From Fibrella aestuarina BUZ 2 (lineage in GTDB: Bacteria; Bacteroidota; Bacteroidia; Cytophagales; Spirosomataceae), in the NCBI RefSeq assembly GCF_000331105.1, contig NC_020054.1, forward strand, positions 6,275,815 through 6,339,814: 64,000 nt of DNA. The letters are read 5' to 3'. The notes under the pieces were generated by a model. The model was not told where the DNA came from, did no database searches, and worked only from the letters and a program-made list of their open reading frames with translations. Position numbers and translations under genes: made by a program. Positions 51,285 through 60,269 of this stretch are shown here, piece by piece (positions within the stretch are counted from its first letter, which is position 1; each line of letters starts with the position of its first letter).

Positions 51285-51965
51285 ATGATCACTCGTTTCC
51301 TCACCCTACTTCTCCTGTCGTGGCTGGTCGCCACGGCGGCACTGGCGCAGCCGGGCACCAAAAAAGTTACCGTCGGGCTCAGGATCGGCGCCAATTTCTC
51401 GAAACTCGACAACCTGTCGTACCAAACACCCCGCCTCGATCCAAACGGCCTGCCGGTGCTGTCGGGGGGTAGCGTCGTCTATGATTTTTTCCAACAGAAC
51501 GACGCCCGCTCAACGGGGCTGGTGGGTGGGCTGTTTGCCCGTTTCGGCAACCGGTTCTATGTCCAGCCCGAGCTGCTGTTTTCCGTGAAAGGCGGGCGGT
51601 TCGATATCCTCCGGCAGGGGCTGGCCACCCAGTCGGTCAACGTCAAGGTCGGCACGATCGACCTGCCCCTGTTGCTGGGCGTGCGGGTGGGGCCGTTGCG
51701 GCTCAATGCGGGTCCGATGGCATCACTGACGGTGCTGAACGGGAACCTGAAAGAGGCCATCGCGCACTACGGCTCGCAGCCCATCGGCGAAACCGCCCGG
51801 CAGGCGGCAGTCGGGTATCAGGCGGGCATTGGGCTTAGCCTGGCCGGTATGCAACTCGACCTGCGGCACGAAGGTGGCCTAACCGGCAAGCCCGCCACCA
51901 GCGACGCCGGTACACAGTCGACCCGCTCGAACCTGTGGCAACTAACCGTCGGCGTCGGCTTTTAA
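51285..51965 (+). CDS. Outer-membrane beta-barrel (porin-family) protein
   Basis: The 226-residue product from ATG 51285 has a signal peptide (FLTLLLLSWLVATAALAQ). An eight-strand-like barrel of the OMP_b-brl_2 type follows, with VTVGLRIGANFSKLDN, VGGLFARFGNRFYVQPELLFS, LPLLLGVRVGPLRLNAGPM and QLTVGVGF at the C-terminus ending in Phe. Such small barrels are abundant in this phylum and mostly uncharacterised. The next gene follows after 15 bases. Confidence 0.82.
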   Translation: MITRFLTLLLLSWLVATAALAQPGTKKVTVGLRIGANFSKLDNLSYQTPRLDPNGLPVLSGGSVVYDFFQQNDARSTGLVGGLFARFGNRFYVQPELLFSVKGGRFDILRQGLATQSVNVKVGTIDLPLLLGVRVGPLRLNAGPMASLTVLNGNLKEAIAHYGSQPIGETARQAAVGYQAGIGLSLAGMQLDLRHEGGLTGKPATSDAGTQSTRSNLWQLTVGVGF

Positions 51966-51980
51966 CCAATCATCAGCACC

Positions 51981-52595
51981 ATGAACACGAAACTGCTGGG
52001 CGGTTTTGCCCTCCTCGGCGCGCCCTGTATGGCCATTGGCCTAAGTCTCGACGCCCTCTTCGGCCAGGCGCTACACGCCCCCTGGATGGGCCTCTGGGGC
52101 ATCCTCTATATCTCGGGCTGGATGGCAAGCACCATCGCCCTGCGCGAACTAGGCGTTTTCGACGCCACCAGCCGGAAGGTGCGTCGCGTCGGTCATACGC
52201 TCGTTCGCCTCCTGCTCGTCACGCTCACACTGGCTAACATCCTGAACGTGTGGGAGATGGTAGCGCCTACCTACAAGCCGACCCTGTTCTATATTGTCGA
52301 TTCGGGCTGGCCGCTCAGCAACCTGCTGATGCTCCCCATCGGCATCGCCGTTATCCGGGCGCGGCAACTAGATGGCTGGCAGCGGTGGCTACCGCTGACG
52401 GTTGGGCTATGGCTACCGATCACGCTGCTTGTCAAAAACGTGTCGGCCCTTCGTTACCTGCCGCTGCTGTATTCGGCCGTTGCCTGGACGTTGCTGGCCG
52501 TGGTGGTGCTGCTTGAATCAGCTCGCCAGCAACGTACCCACACCATCAGTGGCATTGCCCTGCGCGACGACGTCACCCGCCCGGCAGTGGATTAA
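51981..52595 (+). CDS. Integral membrane protein of unknown function
   Basis: The 204-residue protein has about six transmembrane helices: near 4-24 (LLGGFALLGAPCMAIGLSL), 33-52 (MGLWGILYISGWMASTIAL), 70-90, 105-125, 137-152 and 165-180. No signal peptide or enzymatic motif is evident, and no family was recognised. It follows the barrel gene by 15 bases, so it probably shares its message. It is convergent with the DUF2490-type gene. Confidence 0.7.
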   Translation: MNTKLLGGFALLGAPCMAIGLSLDALFGQALHAPWMGLWGILYISGWMASTIALRELGVFDATSRKVRRVGHTLVRLLLVTLTLANILNVWEMVAPTYKPTLFYIVDSGWPLSNLLMLPIGIAVIRARQLDGWQRWLPLTVGLWLPITLLVKNVSALRYLPLLYSAVAWTLLAVVVLLESARQQRTHTISGIALRDDVTRPAVD

Positions 52596-52608
52596 TGGAC
52601 AGCTGGTC

Positions 52609-53427
52609 TCAGCGTTTTTTCCGGAAATCGAGCGCGTGGTTTATGGTAAGCCGAAAGCCGTTGTTGACCTCGAAAACGGGGCGGCCCGACACAGGGTCCA
52701 GATCGGCGTGTTGCACCACCTGGTTGAGCGCGTTGAGTTCAATTTGCAGCCCATCGTTGACCTGATAGCCCAGCCCAGCCGAAATCCGGTTCTGGTTGTA
52801 GATGTTCTCGCCCACGTTTTTCCCGAACCCAATGAACAGTTCGTCGAAAAAATTGATGTATAGTTCGCCATCATCGACGGTGGGGCCGTTCAGCGCCAGT
52901 TCGCCCGCGATCTGGTAACGTACCCGGTTCTGAAACTCCCAGCTCGCCGTGCGCCGGGGGTTGTCGTCGGCCAATTGAGCCAGCCAGCGTTGCTCCAGCC
53001 GGATACGGTGCGTGAGGCTCAGCCGACCGTAGGTTTCCGACAGCGACACATCCTGATGCAGCCGATGCTCGGAATAGGGCACGCCCAAATCGGCCTGCGG
53101 GTACCCGCCGTAGGGAAAGGTGGTGAAGTAGGTATAGCCAGCCCCGAGCTTCACCCGGTCCGAGGATTTATAATTGACGCCCAGCCGGGCCAGCGACTGC
53201 TGCCAGCTACGAATGAGGTCGATGCGGCGCCATTGGTATTCGGTGTGCAGCGTCCAGCGTTGGGTCAGCTTGTGATCGCCGTTGTATACATACCAGCCGA
53301 TGGCGTTATGGTCGAGCAGGCGCTGCCGCTGCCCAAAGCCGTCGATCGGCAACGTACCCAGCAGGGTCAGCAGTACCAACCAGCGAAAACCAGTCGAAGT
53401 CAATGTCATGCAAAAGCGTTGAGCCAT
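52609..53427 (-). CDS. DUF2490-type outer-membrane barrel protein
   Basis: The product has 272 residues if translation starts at ATG 53427, or 266 from ATG 53409. A signal peptide (WLVLLTLLGTLPIDGFGQ) precedes a barrel with YVYNGDHKLTQRWTLHTEYQWRR, GYTYFTTFPYGGYP and RFSERL-like strands, and it ends in FRKKR. The first strand LTQRWTLHTEYQWRR is typical of DUF2490 proteins. No ligand is known. Confidence 0.8.
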   Translation of the reverse strand: MAQRFCMTLTSTGFRWLVLLTLLGTLPIDGFGQRQRLLDHNAIGWYVYNGDHKLTQRWTLHTEYQWRRIDLIRSWQQSLARLGVNYKSSDRVKLGAGYTYFTTFPYGGYPQADLGVPYSEHRLHQDVSLSETYGRLSLTHRIRLEQRWLAQLADDNPRRTASWEFQNRVRYQIAGELALNGPTVDDGELYINFFDELFIGFGKNVGENIYNQNRISAGLGYQVNDGLQIELNALNQVVQHADLDPVSGRPVFEVNNGFRLTINHALDFRKKR

Positions 53428-53614
53428 ACCCGATGCTTAACCCCGTAGCGCACCGACTGTTCAACGCGTGGCGGACCGGCGGGGTATTTCGCCACAATTC
53501 ATACCCGTTTTTTCGCAATTCAGGCAGCTCGTGTGCCAACTGATACACGACTGGCACGCCAGATTAGCCCTCGTTGGGGTATTTTTGGTGAAGGCATCGA
53601 TTGCCCCAACGCGC

Positions 53615-54736
53615 ATGCCCCCACTGCCAACGTACCTGTCACGCCTCTATCACACGATCCGGCACGATCCGCTCCGGCGGTATATCTACCTGCTGCTCTG
53701 GCCGTGGTTTATTCCGGTGGTAAGCTACCTGATCTTCGGCGATGCCTTACTCGCAGGCTGGCAGCCTTTTCTGAGTGGCGTGGCGGTGGTGCTGTTGCTC
53801 TCTACGCTGGCCAACGAGGTCGATACCGCGGCACTCCTGCGCATCATTCATCGCTTTCCGGGGTTCGATCAAACCGTCTGGCGGCTGGTCAGCATGGTCA
53901 TCGCCTTTTCGGTGCTCAACTGCCTGCTGGCCGAGGTAAGCCTGCGGGTATTTGAGGCCACGCACTTTCTGGGCTATCGCGCCAATGCCGACACCCACAA
54001 ATGGACGCAAGCCTTCGTCTTCATTTCGGGCGTGGTGGCCGCCGGGCTGGTCGAAAGCGCCTATGCCTTTACCCAATGGCGCACCCACCAATCCGACCGG
54101 CAAAGTCTGGAGCAGGATAACCTGCGCATTCAGCTCGACAGCCTCCGGTCGCGCATCAATCCTCACTTTCTGTTCAACAGCCTCAATTCGGTTTCGTCGC
54201 TGATCGCCGACGACCCCAAACAGGCCGAAGCGCTGGTCGACGAGCTCTCGAAAGTGTACCGCTACATGCTGCAGGCCAACCAGAAACCGCTGGTCGAGCT
54301 GGGGGCCGAAGTACGGTTCATCCAGTCGTACGCCCGGCTGCTCGATGCCCGCTACGGTGCCGCCCTGCAACTCCGCCTCGCCATTCACCCCGCCGCCAAC
54401 GGGCTGCTGCTCCCGTCGCTGTCGTTGCAGCTGCTGCTCGATCACATCTGCCAGCACAACGCCCTCACGGCGGCTCGCCCGCTGACGATCCAGATCGAAA
54501 CCTCGGGCGGAGGGCGGCTCTGGGTTCGGCACAACCGGCAACCCCGCACCATCCTGATCGACCGGCAGCTACCGGGCCTCGACGCCATCGCGGCCCGCTA
54601 CGACTGGCTGGGCAGTGAGCAGATCCTGGTCGACGAAACCGACCGGCAGGTCACCGTCGCCTTGCCCCTGCTGCCCGCCGATACGGCTCCGCCACCCCTG
54701 TCCACAGTTCAAGCCACCGATTTGCCAGTTGAGTAA
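53615..54736 (+). CDS. LytS-type sensor histidine kinase, N box degenerate (D)
   Basis: The 373-residue protein from ATG 53615 has four transmembrane helices. The H box RINPHFLFNSLNSVSSLIADD and YRYMLQANQKPLVELGAE region are standard. However, the N box is LLLDHICQHNAL, which lacks the usual Glu-Asn pair, and the lid is GLDAIAARYDWL. It may be a poor or inactive kinase acting with kinase E directly downstream. The start upstream at 53468 is not favoured because it lacks a good N-terminus. Confidence 0.83.
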   Translation: MPPLPTYLSRLYHTIRHDPLRRYIYLLLWPWFIPVVSYLIFGDALLAGWQPFLSGVAVVLLLSTLANEVDTAALLRIIHRFPGFDQTVWRLVSMVIAFSVLNCLLAEVSLRVFEATHFLGYRANADTHKWTQAFVFISGVVAAGLVESAYAFTQWRTHQSDRQSLEQDNLRIQLDSLRSRINPHFLFNSLNSVSSLIADDPKQAEALVDELSKVYRYMLQANQKPLVELGAEVRFIQSYARLLDARYGAALQLRLAIHPAANGLLLPSLSLQLLLDHICQHNALTAARPLTIQIETSGGGRLWVRHNRQPRTILIDRQLPGLDAIAARYDWLGSEQILVDETDRQVTVALPLLPADTAPPPLSTVQATDLPVE

Positions 54737-54791
54737 GGTTCCGTATCGGGTTGTCTCCGTAGCCCCATAAGTTGCCGCCGAAATCCTAACG

Positions 54792-55910
54792 ATGAGCATG
54801 TTTTCCCTACTGATTACTCACGAGCGGTTCCGCTACCGGCCCACGAAACAGCTGAAATGGCAGTTGATTCTGCTGTTTCCGTGGTTCATTCCGTTGGTAA
54901 CGTACCTGCTGCTGGGGCCGCGCTACCTACAGCACTGGCCCACCTTTGTGGGGGCTACGCTCATCAACGCCAGCATCGGGGTAACGTGCCAATTACTGCT
55001 CGACTACATCACGCAACGCATTGCCGACCGCTACCCCGGCCTGCGCCAGACCGGGCAGCGGCTGTTCTGGCTGCTGCTGTCGTTCATGACCATCACGCCG
55101 CTGTTTATTCTCGGCCCGATGTGGGCCTACGACCACGGCCACTGGTTTGGGTACGTCTATATCCCCGGCACCGTCACGCGCATTTTGCTCTTCAACGTCG
55201 TGGTCAACCTGATCTCGGTGGGGTCGTTTGAAAGTGTGTATTCGCTTACCAAGTGGCGCGAGAACATGCTCGAAAAAGAGCAGTTGAAGAAGATCAACCT
55301 GCAAAGCCAGTACGAAAGCCTCAAGAATCAGGTCAACCCGCATTTTCTGTTCAATACGCTCAACTCGCTCTCGTCGCTGATTGCCGATGAACCCGACCGG
55401 GCCGAAGCCTTCGTGGATGAGATGGCCAAGGTGTACCGCTACCTGCTGCAAACCAACCGCCGCTCCGATGAGTCGACCGATGGCGAACTGACGACCCTGA
55501 CGACCGAGCTGGCGTTTATCCAGTCGTATTTCCACCTGCTCAAAACCCGCTACGGCCAGGGTATCGCGCTGGTGGTCGACGTACCCGACTCGGCCCTGCC
55601 CTGCCTGCTGCCCCCGTTAACGTTGCAGATGCTGGTCGAAAACGCGGTGAAGCACAACGTGATCCACCCGCAAAAACCACTGACCATCGAAATCCGGGCC
55701 GACGCCGATAGCCGCCTGCTGGTTCGGAACAACCTTCAACGGAAAACCACCCGCGTGCTGAGCAATCAGGTAGGACTAAGCAACATCACCGCCAAATACC
55801 GACTCCTGACGCAGGGGCGGGCCAACCTCAACCCGGCCACGGCCACCGTGATCGTCGACGAAAGCCCCGATTATTTCACCGTCAGCCTGCCGCTACTGGG
55901 GAGTGGGTAG
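54792..55910 (+). CDS. LytS-type sensor histidine kinase (E), probable partner of the LytTR regulator
   Basis: The 372-residue protein has about four transmembrane helices. A complete core follows: H box QVNPHFLFNTLNSLSSLIADE, N box LVENAVKHNVIHPQKPL, and lid NQVGLSNITAKYRLL. It is the best-conserved of the five LytS kinases in the window. A LytTR regulator follows 116 bases downstream. A long hairpin in that gap may reduce the regulator level relative to the kinase. Confidence 0.88.
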   Translation: MSMFSLLITHERFRYRPTKQLKWQLILLFPWFIPLVTYLLLGPRYLQHWPTFVGATLINASIGVTCQLLLDYITQRIADRYPGLRQTGQRLFWLLLSFMTITPLFILGPMWAYDHGHWFGYVYIPGTVTRILLFNVVVNLISVGSFESVYSLTKWRENMLEKEQLKKINLQSQYESLKNQVNPHFLFNTLNSLSSLIADEPDRAEAFVDEMAKVYRYLLQTNRRSDESTDGELTTLTTELAFIQSYFHLLKTRYGQGIALVVDVPDSALPCLLPPLTLQMLVENAVKHNVIHPQKPLTIEIRADADSRLLVRNNLQRKTTRVLSNQVGLSNITAKYRLLTQGRANLNPATATVIVDESPDYFTVSLPLLGSG

Positions 55911-55915
55911 AGGTG

Positions 55916-55986
55916 GTCAGTTGCCTACGGCGTCATTCATGGTCATTGGTGGTAAAAAACGATTAATGACGCCGCAGGCAACTGAC
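55916..55986 (+). terminator. 22-bp hairpin between kinase E and the LytTR regulator
   Basis: Arms 55916-55937 and 55965-55986 pair at 21 of 22 positions. The hairpin starts 6 bases after the kinase stop. The downstream T content is low, so it may be a partial terminator or processing site rather than a complete block. Confidence 0.55.
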
Positions 55987-56026
55987 GCGAAGCAAATGAC
56001 CACGCATGACAATCAACGCAATAACC

Positions 56027-56818
56027 ATGAACGTACTCATTATTGAAGACGAAGACCTCGCAGTGCGGAAGCTCCGCAAACTGGTGGCCGACGTAGACCC
56101 CTCACTACAGGTAATGGGCGTAACGGCGAGCATCGAAGACTCGGTGAACTGGCTGAACGAACACACGCCACCCGACCTGATTTTTATGGACATCGAACTG
56201 GCCGACGGGCAGAGCTTCGAGATTTTTGAGCAGATCGACATTCGGAGTCGGGTGATCTTCACGACCTCCTACGACGAATACGCGCTACAGGCCTTCAAAG
56301 TCAACAGCATCGACTACCTGCTCAAACCCATTCAGCGCGAAGACCTCGAACGCAGCCTGCGCAAGCTCCGCGAGCTAACGACCATCGACCAGAAAACGAG
56401 CGAACTAGCTGCGCCGCCGCTCAACATCGAGAAGCTGTTGCGCGAATTGCAGGGCGCTGGTAACCCCGCCGCCAAAGAATACCGCAAACGGTTTCTGGTA
56501 AAGCAGGGCCAGAAGTTGCTGTCGATCGAAGTAAACGACATCCTGTATTTCTACACCGACGAGCGGTTCAGCTTCTTCAAAACCCGTACCAACCAGAAAT
56601 TCTTGGTCGATTACACCCTCGACGAACTGGCCGATTCGCTCGACCCCGCGCAGTTTTTCCGGATCAACCGGGGGCTGATCCTGACGCACGGGGCCGTTGA
56701 GCAAATTCAGCCGTATTTCGGCAATCGACTAGCCCTTACCCTCAAACCCACGTTCGACAAAGACGCCATCGTGAGCCGGGAAAAGGTGAGCGATTTCAAA
56801 CACTGGATGGGAAAATGA
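56027..56818 (+). CDS. LytTR-family response regulator
   Basis: The 263-residue protein has a receiver domain with the phospho-acceptor D55 (LIFMDIELADGQSFE), EDED at 7-10, and K104-type lysine in YLLKPIQRED. The LytTR DNA-binding domain spans about 160-263, with ILYFYTDERFSFFKT, LDELADSLDPAQFFRINRG and LALTLKPTF. It is the only LytTR regulator in the window, although there are five LytS kinases. ATG 56027 is preferred to ATG 56006, which would add seven residues. Confidence 0.93.
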   Translation: MNVLIIEDEDLAVRKLRKLVADVDPSLQVMGVTASIEDSVNWLNEHTPPDLIFMDIELADGQSFEIFEQIDIRSRVIFTTSYDEYALQAFKVNSIDYLLKPIQREDLERSLRKLRELTTIDQKTSELAAPPLNIEKLLRELQGAGNPAAKEYRKRFLVKQGQKLLSIEVNDILYFYTDERFSFFKTRTNQKFLVDYTLDELADSLDPAQFFRINRGLILTHGAVEQIQPYFGNRLALTLKPTFDKDAIVSREKVSDFKHWMGK

Positions 56819-56823
56819 CCCGG

Positions 56824-57732
56824 CTAACGGCCGGTTTGCGTGGTAAACGTGCTCTCGAAAATCTTGTCGGCGTTACCCGCTTCAAAGCCCTCGCGGCGGT
56901 GAGCGCGGGTGAGTTGGTCGCTGGGTACGTTGGCAAATTCGGGCAGCACACGCCGCTCGGCAAACTCAACGTATGAACCCGCAATCCGCTGCGTGTCGCC
57001 GTTGGTAAACTCGGCCTCGACCAGCTGCGCCACGGTAGACGCCTGCCGCAGCCCGCCATCGGGGCTCACCTTCACCACCCCACCCGACGAATTGAGCCGG
57101 ATGCCGCGATCCTGCAAAAAGCCCACAAACTCGTCGATGCGGTTGTAGCCCTCGGGCAGGTTGTGCACGCTGATGGTGAAGTGGTTGAGGTAGTAGCGGT
57201 TGTAGATTACCCAGGCGGCATACTCGCTTTCGGCCAGCAACGTCTGGTAGTCGGCGAGGGTGGGCGTTGGCCAGAGGGGCTGGTGCAGAAACGCATCGAT
57301 CGCCGCGCCGTCCGTCAGGTCGAGGGCGTCAACGGGGTCGGCCGTGACCGTGTCGGTGTATTTGTGGATAATGGCCTGCGCCGTGGTGGATAAGTCATCG
57401 ACGCGCAGCTCGCTCACGAAGATGCGGGGCAGATTGCCGCCATGGGGCCCATCCAGCGCAGGCGGGGCGTACCACCAGGCATTCAGTTTTTTCTCGACAA
57501 ACTGGTAGGGGTCGCGTTTTTCGTAGCCAAGGGCCAGAAAGATCTTCTCGAACGAAGCGATACCGAGGTTGGGCACGCCCATCGTGCGGAAGGCGATATG
57601 GTCATTCTCGATGTCGGCCGCCGAGTCGATCATGTCCGCGTCGATCATGGCGTCGATGATGCGCTGCACGTCGGGCACACGCTCGGTATAGCGGCGCATC
57701 AGCCCGGAAAGAACGGTTTGTAGGGTTGTCAT
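56824..57732 (-). CDS. DUF1338 / HglS-like 2-oxoadipate dioxygenase family protein
   Basis: The 302-residue protein from ATG 57732 has the DUF1338 metal block IENDHIAFRTMG with H45, then GYEKRDPYQFVEKKLNAWWYAPP and LPRIFVSELRVDDLS. Later blocks are YYLNHFTISVHNLPEG near 185-200 and AYVEFAERRVLPEF near the C-terminus. The family includes the iron-dependent 2-oxoadipate dioxygenase/decarboxylase of lysine catabolism, but the local neighbours do not show that pathway. The longer upstream reading would translate an inverted repeat, so the start at 57732 is preferred. Confidence 0.88.
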   Translation of the reverse strand: MTTLQTVLSGLMRRYTERVPDVQRIIDAMIDADMIDSAADIENDHIAFRTMGVPNLGIASFEKIFLALGYEKRDPYQFVEKKLNAWWYAPPALDGPHGGNLPRIFVSELRVDDLSTTAQAIIHKYTDTVTADPVDALDLTDGAAIDAFLHQPLWPTPTLADYQTLLAESEYAAWVIYNRYYLNHFTISVHNLPEGYNRIDEFVGFLQDRGIRLNSSGGVVKVSPDGGLRQASTVAQLVEAEFTNGDTQRIAGSYVEFAERRVLPEFANVPSDQLTRAHRREGFEAGNADKIFESTFTTQTGR

Positions 57733-57741
57733 GAAGTTTTT

Positions 57742-57843
57742 AACGCGAAGTGCGCAAAGGTTGGCGCAATGTGCGCAAAGATTCTTTATTCTCGCAACCA
57801 CTTCCTTCGCGCTCTTGGCGTTGACCTTTGCGCACTTCGCGTT
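57742..57843. repeat. Inverted repeat with GCGCAAAG units between divergent genes
   Basis: Arms 57742-57761 and 57824-57843 are perfect 20-base inverted repeats (aacgcgaagtgcgcaaaggt). Internal gcgcaaag and gcgcaatg units repeat in the loop. Repeats of the AACGCGAAG/CGCAAAG type are dispersed in many Bacteroidota genomes. They end only 4 bases before the transporter start. Confidence 0.65.
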
Positions 57844-57847
57844 CACG

Positions 57848-59131
57848 ATGACAAAAATATCCTGGCAGACGGCTTGCGGGCTGGTGATCGCCAACATGGT
57901 TGGCACAGGGGTGTTTACGAGCCTTGGCTACCAGCTGGCTACCGTCCAGAATACCTGGTCGATTGTGCTGCTCTGGGTGCTGGGCGGACTGCTGGCGCTG
58001 ATCGGCGCGTTTACCTTTGCCGAACTGGGCACGCACTACGCCGATCAGACCGGCGGCGATTACGTGTTTATCCGCAATGGCTTCCATCCCTTCCTGGGTT
58101 ATCTGGCCGCCTGGACGTCGCTGATTGGTGGGTTTGCTGCGCCCGTCGCCATTGCGGGCAAGGCGATGGAGGCCTACCTCGCCCCTTTTGGGCCAGCCTT
58201 AGGTGGCGTCAACCTGCGGGCGCTGACGGTCGCGCTGGTAATCGGCATCGGTTTGCTGCACACGGTGAGTCTGCGGCACAGTAGCGTCTTTCAGAACCTG
58301 ACCACGCTTATCAAGCTAGCTTTCGTGCTGGTGCTGCTCGCCATCGGGGTGTTAGTATCTGCCGCGCCCACCAATGCTTTGCGCTGGGATGCGGACTTTC
58401 GGCAGGAGGTGTTTACGGCGCCCTTTGCCGTTTCGCTGCTCTACGTCACCTACGCCTACACGGGCTGGAACGCCGCGGCTTACATCGTGGCCGAAATCAG
58501 CGCGCCCCGCCGCAACCTGCCCCGCGCCCTGTTGCTGGGTACGTTGCTCGTGACAGTGTTGTACGTGGGTCTGCAATTGGTACTGCTCAAATTTGCGTCG
58601 GTGGGGCAGCTCCAAAACCAGGCCGACGTGGCCGTAATCGCCCTGCAAAACCGGCTGGGGCCATCGGCGGGGCGGTGGGTGAGCGCGGGCATTGCGGGGC
58701 AACTGCTCGCCACCATGAGTTCGTATGTCTGGGTCGGGAGCCGCGTGATGCAGCGTATGGCGCAGGATTTCCCGCTCTGGCGCTTCTTCGCGAAACAGTC
58801 GGCGCAGCAGATTCCGGTGCGGGCGATCTGGCTGCAAACTGCCGTAACCCTCGTATTGCTGTTTTCAGGTACGCTGGAGCAGGTGCTGCTCTGCACCTCC
58901 TTTGCGCTGCAACTGATGGGTACGTTGGCCGTGGCCAGCCTGCTCCGGACGCCGCGCCGCCCGTCTGATTTCCACAGTCCGTTTCGGCCGTGGCTTCAGT
59001 GGGCCTACATCGGGTTCAGCCTGTTTGTGCTCGTCTTCATCCTGACCGACCGACCCCGCGAAAGCCTGACGGGCCTGGCGATCATGGCCGTTGGCGGCGC
59101 CACGTATTGGCTTGGCAATCGGAAGCATTAA
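57848..59131 (+). CDS. APC-family amino acid transporter
   Basis: The 427-residue protein has about 12 transmembrane helices. The APC signature is near the start: TACGLVIANMVGTGVFTSLGYQL (helix 1 breaks at GTG). Then come WVLGGLLALIGAFTFAELGTHY near 55-75 and GGDYVFIRNGFHPFLGYLAAW near 84-104. The helix 6 block YAYTGWNAAAYIVAEI near 205-220 is also typical. It would import or exchange an amino acid across the inner membrane. The earlier start at 57731 would translate the repeat, so ATG 57848 is preferred. Confidence 0.9.
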   Translation: MTKISWQTACGLVIANMVGTGVFTSLGYQLATVQNTWSIVLLWVLGGLLALIGAFTFAELGTHYADQTGGDYVFIRNGFHPFLGYLAAWTSLIGGFAAPVAIAGKAMEAYLAPFGPALGGVNLRALTVALVIGIGLLHTVSLRHSSVFQNLTTLIKLAFVLVLLAIGVLVSAAPTNALRWDADFRQEVFTAPFAVSLLYVTYAYTGWNAAAYIVAEISAPRRNLPRALLLGTLLVTVLYVGLQLVLLKFASVGQLQNQADVAVIALQNRLGPSAGRWVSAGIAGQLLATMSSYVWVGSRVMQRMAQDFPLWRFFAKQSAQQIPVRAIWLQTAVTLVLLFSGTLEQVLLCTSFALQLMGTLAVASLLRTPRRPSDFHSPFRPWLQWAYIGFSLFVLVFILTDRPRESLTGLAIMAVGGATYWLGNRKH

Positions 59132-59320
59132 CTCAAGTCCCGGATACAACTGCGGTTAGCTTTTGGGGCAGTGAAGCCGAATAAACCGAAACGCTGCACG
59201 CATACCGACGGGCGGGTCTGCCAATGGCCGGGCTAAACTATTCGGCAGTTTGTTGGTCTATAGATAAATGTCGGGCGCAGGTTGCGCTACGATGTCCATT
59301 GACAAAACGCACTCAACCAT

Positions 59321-60085
59321 ATGATTCGCAAGACCTTAATCGCCATGAGCCTCGTTGCAGTGACCACCTCGGCCACGCTGGCTCAAAACGGAAGTCTCGG
59401 TCAGGCCGCGGCAGAAGGCCTCGGTTCACTCACCTTATCCGATGAACAGGTAGCCGAATATTCGCGGCAGGCCGTCGTTCAGATGGACGCCCAAAACCCC
59501 ATTGCCGGACCCAACGATCCGTATACACAACGGCTCAACCGCATCGTCAGCCGGCACCGTACCATCGATGGCGTACCCATCAACTACAAAGTGTATATGG
59601 TCAAAGACGTCAATGCCTTTGCTACCGCCGATGGTAGCGTGCGCGTGATGAAGGGCCTCATGGACATCATGACCGATCAGGAGTTGCTGGCCGTGATGGG
59701 CCACGAAATTGGGCACGTGATCAACCACGACACCCGCGATGCCATGAAAGCGGCGCTGCGTCGGTCGGCTTTCCGCAACCTGCTGGCCTCGCGCTCAGGG
59801 GCGGTGGGCAACGTGGCCCGCTCGCAGCTGGGTACGTTGGCCGACGGGCTGTTCGGCGCCAAGTTTAGCCGCCAGCAGGAAACCGAAGCCGATGACTACA
59901 GCTATGGTTTCCTCAAACGAAACGGCTATAATGTACTCACGCTGGCTACGTCGTTCGAGAAACTGGCCAAGCTGAGCGGTGGTAGCGGCGGCGGCCGGGT
60001 TGCCGAGCTGGTATCGAGCCACCCCGACAGTCAGCGTCGGGCGCAGCGGGTGCGTGACCGTGCCCGTCAGGAAGGCATCCGGTAA
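59321..60085 (+). CDS. M48-family zinc metallopeptidase, exported
   Basis: The 254-residue protein has a signal peptide (LIAMSLVAVTTSATLAQ). The zinc-binding HEIGHVINHD block has H128, E129 and H132, and the third ligand is E187 in RQQETEADDYSYGFL. The domain order fits M48C/BepA-like peptidases that act on outer-membrane proteins. It lies 185 bases upstream of the TPR-AAA gene on the same strand, with a strong hairpin between them. Confidence 0.9.
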   Translation: MIRKTLIAMSLVAVTTSATLAQNGSLGQAAAEGLGSLTLSDEQVAEYSRQAVVQMDAQNPIAGPNDPYTQRLNRIVSRHRTIDGVPINYKVYMVKDVNAFATADGSVRVMKGLMDIMTDQELLAVMGHEIGHVINHDTRDAMKAALRRSAFRNLLASRSGAVGNVARSQLGTLADGLFGAKFSRQQETEADDYSYGFLKRNGYNVLTLATSFEKLAKLSGGSGGGRVAELVSSHPDSQRRAQRVRDRARQEGIR

Positions 60086-60089
60086 ATTT

Positions 60090-60156
60090 CCAAAACGAGG
60101 CGCGCGTCGTTGTGTAGAGCCATTCGCTGTACGTAATGACGCGCGCCTCGTTTCGG
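60090..60156. terminator. Long GC-rich hairpin after the M48 peptidase
   Basis: A 16-bp perfect core (60093-60108 with 60138-60153) extends to 19 bases with one mismatch (60090-60108 with 60138-60156). It begins 4 bases after the peptidase stop and probably ends its transcript. Confidence 0.65.
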
Positions 60157-60269
60157 AACCTGCTGCCGGGCGATTGACACCGTGCAGACCAATCGATATG
60201 AGCAGGAGACGAGGGTAATCGAAAAGTCGGCATATTGCATGTACCTTGGCAGCTCCCTTTTGTATACCT

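Noticed and set aside
53747..54541. 264-codon minus-strand frame opposite kinase D
   Set aside because: It mirrors codon usage of the kinase gene and lacks any motif.
57731..57847. N-terminal extension of the APC transporter with extra 39 residues
   Set aside because: It translates the CGCAAAG-type inverted repeat, and the transporter signature begins at the downstream ATG.
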